Shown in pieces: positions 28,572-37,600 of a DNA stretch of 39,783 nt. The notes under the pieces were generated by a model. The model was given only the letters and a program-made list of their open reading frames with translations. It made no database searches and was not told the origin of the DNA. The position numbers and the translations under genes were made by a program. Origin of the DNA: Chrysochromulina tobinii (Eukaryota > Haptophyta > Prymnesiales > Chrysochromulinaceae); the NCBI GenBank assembly GCA_001275005.1, contig JWZX01003057.1, positions 1 to 39,783 on the forward strand, written 5' to 3'. Numbering within the stretch: the stretch's first letter is position 1; each line of letters begins with the position of its first letter.

Positions 28572-30011
28572 GACCGTGCGCAGGCGCTTGCAGGCCTCGA
28601 TGCACGAGTCGCGCGGCGCGAAGGCAGAGAGCCGCAGGAACCCCTCGCCGCCCGGCCCGAAGCCGGCTCCGGGGATAGTAACCACCTGAGCCTCAGAGAG
28701 GATCTTCGAAAACATGTCCCAGGACGACTGGCCCTTGAGCCCGACGAAGATGTACGGCGCGTTGTCGCCGCCGTGCACCTCCATGCCGATGTCAAGCATC
28801 GTCTCCTTGAGGATGCGCGCGTTCTCCATGTAGTAATCGATCATGACCTGTTGAGGGAAGCAATCGGCGGTAATCAGCATGCACTCAGAGGTCATCATGA
28901 CCTTGATCTCCGCGAGGGCCTCGGGGTCGAGGCAATCAGCGGTAATCAGCATGCACTCAGAGGTCATCATGACCTTAATCTCTGCGAGGCCCTCGGGGTC
29001 GAGGGCGGCGAGCACGCCGCTCTGCACGATGTTGGACGCGCCGTTGAACGCGGTGCACATGATGCGGTTGTAGTCCGCCGCCACCGGCGAGCCGTCCGCG
29101 AAGGTAAGCTCCTTAGGGACGACGGTCCAACCCAATCGAACGCCCGTGAACCCTGCGTACTTGGAGAAAGAGTTGACTTCAATGGAGCATGTGCGCGCGC
29201 CCGGGATCTCGAAGATGGACTTGGGCACATCGGGCGAGCGGATGAACGGCGCGTACGCCGCGTCGAAGACGATGATCGAGCCCATCTTGTTGGCCCAGTT
29301 CACGAGCTCGGTCAGCTGGGCGCGCGAGGCGGCCGCGCCGGTCGGGTTGTTGGGCGAGCAGAAGTAGATGATGTCGGCGCGCGGCGTGTTTTTGAGGTCG
29401 GGGAACCAGTTGTTGCCCGGATTGCATGGCATGTACACGATGTTCTCGTACTGCTTGCGCTCCTGGTTCATCAGGCCGGTCTGGCCCATGATGACCGAGG
29501 TGTCGACGTAGACGGGGTACGACGGGTCCTGCACCGCGGTCTTGGTCGAGCTGCCGAACATCATCTGCAGCCGGCCGATGTCGCACTTGGAGCCATCCGA
29601 GACGAACACCTCACTCGGGTCGATCTTGTCGTCGTACAGGTTCTTGGCGATCTTGCTGCGCAGCTGAGCAATGCCCTGCTCAGGACCGTAGCCTGTGTAG
29701 CCCTCCTTGGTGCCGAGCTTTGCGGCGCCGGCCTTGAGGCCGTTGAGGATGTGCTCAGGCACGGGAAGCGTCGTGTCGCCAATGCCGAGGCTGATAATCG
29801 GCCGAGTGTTCGGGTTGGCCTCGATGTACGCGGTCCGCCTGCGGCCAATCTCCGGGAAGAGGTAGCCCGCCTGCAGCTTGCCCATGTTGACGTTGCGCGC
29901 GACCGCGCTCATCGCGATGCCCGATTGGTCCACGCGCGAGGCGGATGCCGCGTCGGGCGCGTTGCCGACGAAAGCCGAGAGCGGCAGCAGCAAGGTAACG
30001 GCGTAGAGCAT
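28560..30011 (-). CDS. DapL: LL-diaminopimelate aminotransferase, plastid-targeted
   Basis: Two exons (30011-28974 and 28847-28560) give 441 residues. The N-terminus MLYAVTLLLPLSA|FVGNAP is a signal peptide followed by Phe at +1, the bipartite signal of red-lineage complex plastids. The fold type I aminotransferase follows: ISLGIGDTTLPVPEHI, GYTGYGPEQGIAQLRSKIA, VSDGSKCDIGRLQMMFG, FCSPNNPTGAAA, VFDAAYAPFI, and the PLP lysine K284 in NSFSKYAGFTGVRLGW. It converts tetrahydrodipicolinate to LL-2,6-diaminopimelate in the one-step variant of plastid lysine synthesis used by plants and many algae. The 126-nt intron has no stop and length divisible by three, so an unspliced product would carry 42 extra residues. 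The upstream ATG-less extension of the frame was discarded because the signal peptide fixes the start. Confidence 0.95.
   Translation of the reverse strand: MLYAVTLLLPLSAFVGNAPDAASASRVDQSGIAMSAVARNVNMGKLQAGYLFPEIGRRRTAYIEANPNTRPIISLGIGDTTLPVPEHILNGLKAGAAKLGTKEGYTGYGPEQGIAQLRSKIAKNLYDDKIDPSEVFVSDGSKCDIGRLQMMFGSSTKTAVQDPSYPVYVDTSVIMGQTGLMNQERKQYENIVYMPCNPGNNWFPDLKNTPRADIIYFCSPNNPTGAAASRAQLTELVNWANKMGSIIVFDAAYAPFIRSPDVPKSIFEIPGARTCSIEVNSFSKYAGFTGVRLGWTVVPKELTFADGSPVAADYNRIMCTAFNGASNIVQSGVLAALDPEGLAEIKVMMTSECMLITADCLDPEALAEIKVMMTSECMLITADCFPQQVMIDYYMENARILKETMLDIGMEVHGGDNAPYIFVGLKGQSSWDMFSKILSEAQVVTIPGAGFGPGGEGFLRLSAFAPRDSCIEACKRLRTVMKP
28848..28973 (-). repeat. LL-DAP aminotransferase intron: 72-bp duplicated, frame-preserving
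   Basis: On the coding strand the intron begins GTCATGATGACCTCTGAGTG, contains CTGATTACCGCTGATTGC twice, and ends CCTCAACAG. Between the two halves it carries a copy of the exon end (CTCGACCCCGAGG...GAGATCAAG) followed directly by GTCATGATGACC. The downstream exon also starts GTCATGAT, so both splice sites are in AAG|GTCATGAT or CAG|GTCATGAT. Confidence 0.85.
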
Positions 30012-31820
30012 TTGCTTCGGTGTCGACTGCGTGGACGCCGAGAGAAAGCAGCAGGAAGATCTCGCGAATCGGAGATTGGCCGATCGCAAGGGGCGGTCCC
30101 GTCTGACAGATGACTGATGTGTCTGCCAGGGCCGAGGGGGTAACATGTAAGGGGGCTCGTGTCTGGCGACTCGCGACCGACCAATTGCGAGTTTGCGACC
30201 GACCTCATACATGTATCTGCGCTCTATGGCGCTCTGGGTGCTCGTTCGTTTCCCAACATTCCCTTTCCCCCCACCAACCTGGTTTTCGGCTCCAGATCAT
30301 TCACAGTACCCGTACCCTCTGCAACCGAGTGGTTCTCTTTGTATCGCACGTAAAGACTTTCCTTGTCTTGCTCTAATGTTTCAACTCCGACCCCGTGGCA
30401 TCGGCCAGGGCCAGCCATAACTCGATGCCGCTTCACGTGGCCCAGAGAGCGCGGCAGCGAACTGAAATTCAGCCGCCGCCGGTCGTCGCATCGTCGTTAC
30501 CACTACCACCGCCACTGATGCCACCAACGCGATTGCTCGCTCAGCTGACAATTGCTCACGGGGCGAGCTTCCTGCCCTGCGGCCACACGCACTTCTCATG
30601 GCAAAGTGCACACACAGGCGCCGTCCCGCCAGGGCACACGCCATTCTCATGGGGCACCGCATTATAGAGCAAGGATTCTAACCACCATCACCATGCCCAT
30701 GCTATGCCCGAAACGGCTGCGGCAAGTAGGTGGAAGACAAAGTCGCCCGACAAGACCATCCGCGGTACGACAAGACCATCCGCAGTAGGCCGTGGTGGCA
30801 TGCGCGTTGCCTCGCCCGTCGAGCACGCGGCCGGGCCATCGGCCCCGAGCTTTAGGCTGGCTCTCGCAGGTGCATTGACCTTCCGAGTGCCCTCCGAGTG
30901 CTACTGATAGCCTGCACTCTCTGCTCGGTGGCTGCCATGCAACCCTGCGCCTCCAGCCATTGCAGGCTCCAACCCCGCGCCACCAGCCATTGCACGCAAG
31001 CCTGCCATGCAACCCCGCGCCTCCAGCCATTGCACGGGTCAAGGACGAAGCATTCCACTCCACCAACACTGAGGAAACCATGCGGAATAGTGCATTCCAA
31101 TTGATCCTACCGAGACCGATGCGGTGGCGCCTCTGCGTAACCCTCTGCTTGCAATCCCACTGGCGCTCTGATTGACCCTGATTGACCCTCTGATCACCCC
31201 TGTCCCGCTGCTGGATCGCGGGCGTGCACAGCAGGCAGGACGTGCACTTGCCGATCAGCTCGTGCAGCTCACCGCGCTGTGATCCGCGGGTACCACCTTC
31301 ATCCACCTCACTTTGGGCACCTGGAGCTCACGAAGCCCATGTACCACGTATAATAGTTACGCCTAGGGCCCGAGGCCGGGCAGGCGCTGTGCTAGGAGCT
31401 AGCGATGCAGCCGCGGGCCAAGTTCAAGCGCAGGTGTACACTTTACAACGATTACGCGCTTACCGGGGCGTTCTTGAGTCGTGTTGTGGTTGTGTACGAT
31501 CCCCGTGCGGGCGTCCTCATATGTGCGCCGTGCTGCGTCATTACGGTTAGCTTTTTAGGCACTACAACCGGTCCACACAGTACAGAGGCTGGTGCTTTGC
31601 CCTCCATGCGCCTTCATGCGCCTTGCCCCCCGGTTTCACCCACCATGCTCATTCATAGACATTCCGGATACCGTTGTACATGTACTTCGTGCGTGTCCCG
31701 GCTCCCCCAGAGCTCCCCCGGTGTTTTTAACCTTCAAGGGGGGAACAAGGGGTAACGCGGTAGAAGTTTGTTTTGGAAGGAGGGAAACACAACATGAAGG
31801 CATCCTAGGCATGCGCCCTG
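30012..31820. other. intergenic between divergent genes
   Basis: 1.8 kb between the starts of LL-DAP aminotransferase (minus) and the DUF305 protein (plus). No gene found. Lower GC around 30230-30380. A three-copy repeat lies at 30933-31036. Near 31140-31200 there is ACCCTGATTGACCCTCTGATCACC, similar to the intron repeat words but with no splice context. Promoters for both flanking genes should be near the ends. Confidence 0.55.
30933..31036. repeat. three-copy imperfect tandem repeat
   Basis: CAACCC(T/C)GCGCC(T/A)CCAGCC followed by ATTGCA recurs at about 30939, 30969 and 31009, with GCCTGCCATG spacers. No coding role. Confidence 0.75.
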
Positions 31821-33471
31821 ATGCGCACGAAGTTGACCACGCACCACCATTTGTTACATGTAGTCCTCGCCGCGCTCATGCAGCGGCCCACATCGGCTTT
31901 GACTCAGACTGAACTGGACACCATGTGCGGCATCGGACCTGGTGTCGATGGATCTGCGTTTTCGCCCATGGGCTGCGGAAACCTCGCCAGCGTGTCGGGT
32001 CAATGTATAGAGCACATCAACGGGCGCATGCATGCTGGGATGGCCTATCAGCTCATATGCGACGCTGAGGTCGACTTTGTCCGTGGAATGATTCCTCATC
32101 ACCAGGCCGCCCTTGAAATGTGCCTTGCCCTGCTCAGTTTGGGCAACCCAGTCGACCCAGCCCTCCGCCTCTTTTGTCGTGGGATGGAACTCGACCCACG
32201 ACTACTTGAAGGGAGTCATTCCGGGGCAGCAACGTGAGATTGCCCAGCTTTACGCGTTCCTGGCGCAGCGTGCGGTCGGCAACGCGACGCTGTGCCCACA
32301 AACTGCCATGAGCATGTCACCTGCGCCGTCGTCGCCGTCGGGAGGGCACACGGGCCATGGGCGGCGTCTTGCCGTCTCGCAACATGAGTGCGGCATTCAC
32401 TCCCGAATCATCGACCTTCCCATCTACGCCACATCGGCGCCGCGGTATGGCGTCAGCGTCGCTCCTCAGGGTCGCCGTTTGCAGCACGCTGGTCATTCGA
32501 TGGTGATGGCGTGTGGCGACCTGAGCTGCACTTCCTCACAATGCTTTCAATACGTGAGCGCCGAAGCTGTCACCCTCCTCCATGCTCCATGCTCTGATTA
32601 ACGCTGATTGTGCTATTAACGTCTCTGATTGCCTCTGATAGCATTGGCCCCATTAACGTCACCCTCCTCCATGCTCCATGCTCTGATTAACGCTGATTGT
32701 GCTATTATCGTCTCCCTCCTCCATGCTCCATGCTCGAGCCCTCTCCTACCTCAGCCCCCATCCCACCGCTGCCCGCAGGGGAACGAGTACATGCACACCA
32801 ACATGGCGATCGAGCTCACAGGGGACATCAACATCGACTTCGCTCGCTCCATGCGTCCGCATCACCAGGTGCGTGATGACCGCTGATGGGCGATGATTGC
32901 CTCTGATGGCCTCTGATGGCCTCTGATTACCTCTGATGGGTGATGATTGCATCTGATGGCCTCTGATTGCCTCTGAGTATAACTGACGAACTCGAGTGCC
33001 TCTGATTGCCTCTGATTACCTCTGATTACCTCTGATTACCTCGGATGGGTGATGATTGCATCTGATGGCCTCTGATTGCCTCTGAGTATAACTGACGAAC
33101 TTGAGTGCGTCTGAGTGCAGTCTGCCGTGGACATGTGTCGAGTCCTGATCGAGTTCCGGGGGACACTCCTACACCCCTTCTTGCGCTACACGTGCAACGA
33201 GGTGATCGCGCATCAGCAAGAGGAGATTGAATACATCAATGCGTGGCTCTCTGCGCGCGGTCTCGCCGCTGGCCAACTGTGCAGTAGCCAGCCGGCCGAT
33301 GTGGGGAATGATGTGGGCATGATCATCGGGGCCGCCGTCGGTGGAAGTCTCGGCTTCTTGGCTCTGTTGGGCGGCATCTACGCAGTCGCGTCATATACGA
33401 AAGCCACCGCCGCCACCACCGTCGCCGCGAAGAGCATTCCAACGGGCGTTGTGATGACTGATAAAATTTGA
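31821..33471 (+). CDS. secreted/type I membrane protein with two DUF305 domains
   Basis: Exons 31821-32553 (with one frame change), 32779-32868 and 33121-33471. The N-terminus (about 26 residues) resembles a signal peptide. DUF305 domain 1: MHAGMAYQLICDAEVDFVRG, MIPHHQAALEMC, then GQQREIAQLYAFLAQR. Domain 2: MHTNMAIELTGDINIDFARS, MRPHHQ|SAVDMC, then VIAHQQEEIEYINAWLSAR. A membrane helix (GMIIGAAVGGSLGFLALLGG) and short tail end it. DUF305 proteins are ferritin-like four-helix bundles; some cyanobacterial members (CopM) bind copper in the periplasm. The HH and Met positions fit metal binding, but function here is inference. Between 32160 and 32215 the frame changes by one base: either an indel or a 37-nt GT-AG mini-intron. 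A His-rich, Ser-rich linker separates the domains. Confidence 0.75.
32554..32778 (+). repeat. DUF305-gene intron 1
   Basis: 225 nt, donor CAATAC|GTGAGC, acceptor CTGCCCGCAG. It contains repeated CTCCTCCATGCTCCATGCTC (three times, about 32575, 32668, 32717) and two copies of TGATTAACGCTGATTGTGCT, with CTGATTGCC words between. Confidence 0.85.
32869..33120 (+). repeat. DUF305-gene intron 2: CTGATTGCC/CTGATGGCC array
   Basis: 252 nt, donor CACCAG|GTGCGT, acceptor GAGTGCAG. Nearly all CTGATGGCCT/CTGATTGCCT/CTGATTACCT 10-mers. A longer unit including GGGTGATGATTGCATCTGAT and CTGAGTATAACTGACGAACT occurs twice about 110 bp apart (32938 and 33048). Confidence 0.9.
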
Positions 33472-33994
33472 GAGCCTGCTGGCGGGACAGAGTAACCACC
33501 AGACGCGTATTGCGTGAGGGCACATCTCGATTACGTTATGGCGGGGTAGCACCGGGCGCCAGGGTGCTTGCAGCGGCGTTCTCGCCTGTCGCGCCTCTGC
33601 AGGCGTGTGCCGGGCGGCGGGGTGAGGCGCGGCGTGCCCGGCGTGCGACTCCCGAGCGTTGCGAGTCAGTGTGGTTGCGAGTGTTGACTGAGTGTTGAAC
33701 TGAGTGTACGCGTGCGTTCGTGCTGTGTGCCGCATGACTCATGTGCCAGAAAGCAGAATCGGTCGGCAAAATGTACTATACGTGTGTGGACAATAATGTA
33801 TGCACACGACGTGCGCTCTGGGCACGAACACGTTCGTGGTCACCACATCGGCGTGCCCGCCCGCCCGCCGCGCCCGCCCGCTAGCCCGCCCGCTAGCGAA
33901 CTACGAGGGGGAGGGCGGTCCTATGGCCCTCGACTAGGTGCCCGTGATGACCGTCAACAATTGTCTCCAACCGGTCTGGTGCCAGTGCGACCAT
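33472..33994. other. intergenic between convergent genes
   Basis: It lies between the 3' ends of the DUF305 gene (plus) and the DUF3119 gene (minus). It contains a short GCCCGCCCGC/CTAGC repeat at 33858-33900. No gene was recognised. Confidence 0.6.
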
Positions 33995-34618
33995 TCAGAG
34001 CTTGGCGCATGCGTGCGTCTTGAAGGACGCCTTGAGCTCATCGACGCGCGCAATCGCCGGGAAGAAGTGTACCTGCCCTGGCTTGGCTCCTCTGGCGAGC
34101 GCCTCGGGGCTGTTTGCCTGCTCACCCGGGCCCACGTTCCAGAACTGCTCGGGCGTCTGCGTCTCTTTGAAGTACACCAAGATGGGAAAGCTCTCCGATG
34201 GGAAAAAGTCCCAGTTGACGAACTCATCGTAGCGCCAGACGTTCTCGCCGCCAACAACGACGTTCTCACCTGTAGATGAGCCGTCCGCCTTCACGAGCGC
34301 AAAGCTGGTCTCGTCGAATGTGAAGCGCAGCGTGGTCGTTTGGAAGGCGATGAAGAGGCCGAAGACGGCGCAGAGCGCGCCAAGGGCGTAGCCCGCGCGC
34401 GAAGCCAAGCTCGGTGCACGGCTCGGCAGTCCGAAGACGCCGCCAAGAAGGACGGAGCCGATGGCGAGATCGTAGGAAGGGTTGATTACCTCCAGAGAGG
34501 CTGCGGGTCCTGTGCAGCGTGCAGCGGCGCGGCCTCGTGCAGGCGCAAGCGCTGGCAACGTGAACGCGGTCATCGTTGGCAACGCGAGGAGCACGAGGAA
34601 ACCCTTGCTCTTCGCCAT
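33995..34618 (-). CDS. DUF3119-family plastid protein
   Basis: An intronless 207-residue protein. MAKSKGFLVLLALPTMTA|FTLPAL is a signal peptide with Phe at +1, followed by an Ala/Arg-rich transit-peptide-like stretch, so plastid import is predicted. The mature part shows the DUF3119 pattern known from cyanobacteria and plant plastids: INPSYDLAIGSVLLGGVFGL (helix 1), YALGALCAVFGLFIAFQTTT (helix 2), LRFTFDETSFALV, GENVVVGGENVWRYDEF, WDFFPSESFPILVYFKETQT, and HFFPAI near the end. Two membrane helices then a beta-rich soluble domain fit the family. The molecular function is not established. The start ATG (34618) is fixed by the signal peptide; the gene follows the MGAT-like gene on the same strand with an 80-bp gap. 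Confidence 0.85.
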   Translation of the reverse strand: MAKSKGFLVLLALPTMTAFTLPALAPARGRAAARCTGPAASLEVINPSYDLAIGSVLLGGVFGLPSRAPSLASRAGYALGALCAVFGLFIAFQTTTLRFTFDETSFALVKADGSSTGENVVVGGENVWRYDEFVNWDFFPSESFPILVYFKETQTPEQFWNVGPGEQANSPEALARGAKPGQVHFFPAIARVDELKASFKTHACAKL

Positions 34619-34698
34619 GTGTGAGCGAGCACACACGACAATTAATTTTCTTTCCTAAAATGGGCTACCGGTACATCCGATTCACACGTGAAGCTCGC

Positions 34699-37600
34699 TT
34701 AATCGCGAACAGCGGCGCACGCGCACAGGCGCGTCGTCAGTTTATGGAAGCCGAGGCACGTGGGCGCCTCCGTGTTGACGAGACACATTCTCGGCTTGCT
34801 TTCGGCCGGGGCGTCTTCGGACACCAGAGCAGGCTGGTCGGCACCGAACGACACCTCACAGCCCTGGCACTTGAGGTACTTCTCGAGCTCGGAGCACACG
34901 TTGATCGCCCTCAGCCCCTCTTCGGAACAGCGCTTCCCACTGGCTGCGCATGTCGCCTCGCAATCGGCGCTCTGCTTGGCCACGAACACGCTCCACGGAT
35001 CCTCGATGGCATCGGCGCCCACCTCGGCGCGAAGCAGGCCACGTGTGACCTCCTCGTCGAGCTCGGCGCTCGACACGGCGCCCACCTCAGCTTGAGACTC
35101 GTCCACGCGCTCACCGCCATCGGCGCCGTGCCGAGCGCCGACGAATTTCCGACTGCTCACGAGTTGCCTAATCCGGTCGAGCGCCTTTTGCAGTCGTTTC
35201 ATCTTATCGCCCTCGCCGCCGCCGCTGCCGCCGCTGCTGCTCCTGACGCTCCTTACGCTCCTGCTGCCGCTTCCGCCGCCGCCGCCGCCGCTGCTTCCGC
35301 CGCGCTCCCCTGTGAGCTGGGGAGGAGAGGGCGCCGTAGTGAGCACTTGCATGCTGCTGCTGCTGCTGCGCTGGCCGCTGATCGACTGCTCGATCGTAAC
35401 GGTCGGCGTGTCGATCTCCGGTGTGGGCGCCGTCGTGGGCGTCACCGTGCGCGCATCGTGCGCACGGAACGAAGGCAGCGCGCGTAGCGGTGGCAGCGAC
35501 CCCAGAGGAGCGGTGACGCGTTCCTGATGAGGGAGCCAATCAGGTGCCATCAGTGACCATCAGTTCCTGATGAGGGAGCCAATCAGGTGCCATCGGTGAC
35601 CATCAGTGGCCATCAGAGACAAGCCATGCCGATCAGCGACCCCAGAAGATTGGCGACGCGAGCCTTGCTCAGGGAGAGCGCCACGTCATCAGCGATCATC
35701 AGCGATACTCAGTGACAATCAGCGTGCCTTGCTCGGGGAGAGCGCCACGTTCTTGTAGGAGCTCGCCGACCATTGAATCCTCGCAGGGCTGAAGAACGTG
35801 GGCGAGTGCTGCGCCGCCTCGGTGCACGGCCATAGGTCGTCATCCGGGCACTGCTTCTCATTGAAGACCTGCCATCAGAGGTACTCAGAGGTACTCAGAG
35901 GTCATGAGAGGTCATCAGAGGTACTCGGCGGTACTCAGAAGTACTCAGAGGCCATCATAGGCCATCGGAGGCCATCAGAGGCCATCAGAGGCCATCAGAG
36001 GCCATCAGAGGTCATCAGAGGTCATCAGAGGTCATCAGAGGTCATCAGAGGTCATCAGAGGTCATCAGAGGTCATCAGTAGCCATCAGAGGCCATCAGCG
36101 TCATCAGGGCTAATGCTTCTCATGACTCACCTCTGCTGGCAGTAACCAGTCATATAGCAGCGAGTAACAACCCGGGTTGAACCGGTTCGTCAGTTGAGCG
36201 AGGGTCGAGATATGACCCACATGGTGGAACGTATTGTACCGGTAGATCCGGTCGGAGCGGCCCTTGGCATAGGCAGCGGTATCGTCACGCTCTCCCTGAG
36301 ACAAGTCGGGCGCTCGCAATCAGAAGACATGTCGGGCGCTCGCAATCCGAAGCCATGTCGGGCGCTCGCAATCCGAAGCCATGCCGGGCGCTCGCAATCC
36401 GAAGACATGCCGGGCGCTCGCAATCCGAAGACATGTCGGGCGCTCGCGAACCAAGGCCATCAGTGGCAATCCGTGGCAATCCGAGGCGATCAGTGGCAAT
36501 CCGAGGCAATCAGTGGCCCACCGAGGCCATCCGAGGCCATCCGAGGCCATCCGAGGCAATCCGACACGTACCGAGAACCATTCGAAGAGTAGATGACCGA
36601 GGCAATCAGTGGCAATCAGTGGCAATCAGTGGCAATCAGTGGCAATCAGTGGCAATCAGTGGCAATCAGTGGCAATCAGTGGCAATCAGTGGCAATCCGA
36701 CACGTACCGAGAACCACTCGAAGAGTAGATGATCGGGAGGGCGTCGGTCAAAGTGCGCCGCCAGGTGCGATGCCAAAGACGGCAGGTCGGACTGGCGTAC
36801 CTGATGAGGGAGGCAATCAGAGGTCGGACTGGCGTACCTGATGAGGGAGGCAATCAGAGGTCGGACTGGCGTACCTGATGAGGGAGGCAATCAGAGGTCG
36901 GACTGGCGTACCTGGCAAGTTGACGCGCTGCGATGAGCACTTGCATGCAAGGCAGGTCGGACTGGCGGACGCGCTGCGATGAGCACTTGCATGCAAGGCA
37001 GGTCGGACTGGCGGACGCGCTGCGATGAGCACTTGCATGCACGGCAGGTCGGACTGGCGTACCTGCGATATGGTACCATCAGAGGTGCCATCAGAGGTCA
37101 CCATAGGCCATCAGAGGGGCCATCAGAGGGGCCATCAGAGAGGCCATCAGAAGTTACCATAGGCCATCAGAGAGGCCATCAGAGGTTACCATAGGCCATC
37201 AGAGAGGCCATCAGAGGTTACCATAGGCCATCAGAGGTTACCATAGGACATCAGAGGGTGGCGCTCACCACGACGCCGTTGAAGCCGTAGCTCACACGGA
37301 GTGCCAAGGCCATCAGAGGGGCCATCAGAGGGTGGCGCTCACCACGACGCCATTGAAGCCGTAGCTCACACGGAGCGCCAACCATCGAGGATCATACCGG
37401 TACGCCTTGTCGATCGCGTGGTGTACACTCGCGAGGCCGTGCGGGCACAGCAGCCAATCGTCCTCGAGCAACATCAGGTGCGCCGCCGCTGGGCGCACGT
37501 TGAGTAGCGCTTCGAAGGCGCTCACAAGGTCGCAAGATTGCTGCTGGACTGAGGCCTTCGGAGGCGCGTGAGAGCCTCCCGCCTTGGGTGCGCGCGGGCA

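Noticed and set aside
28773-30113. Plus-strand open frame of 446 codons opposite LL-DAP aminotransferase
   Set aside because: It is the antisense shadow of a strongly supported gene, rich in Val/Arg/Asp-His as expected for reverse-complemented GC-rich codons.
31405-31755. 116-codon plus-strand frame upstream of the DUF305 gene
   Set aside because: No homology, odd Cys/Arg/Pro composition and no splice or start context; regarded as chance.
35880-36110. CRISPR-like array of short repeats
   Set aside because: The units are contiguous 10-mers with no unique spacers, lie in introns of a eukaryotic gene and have no cas genes nearby.
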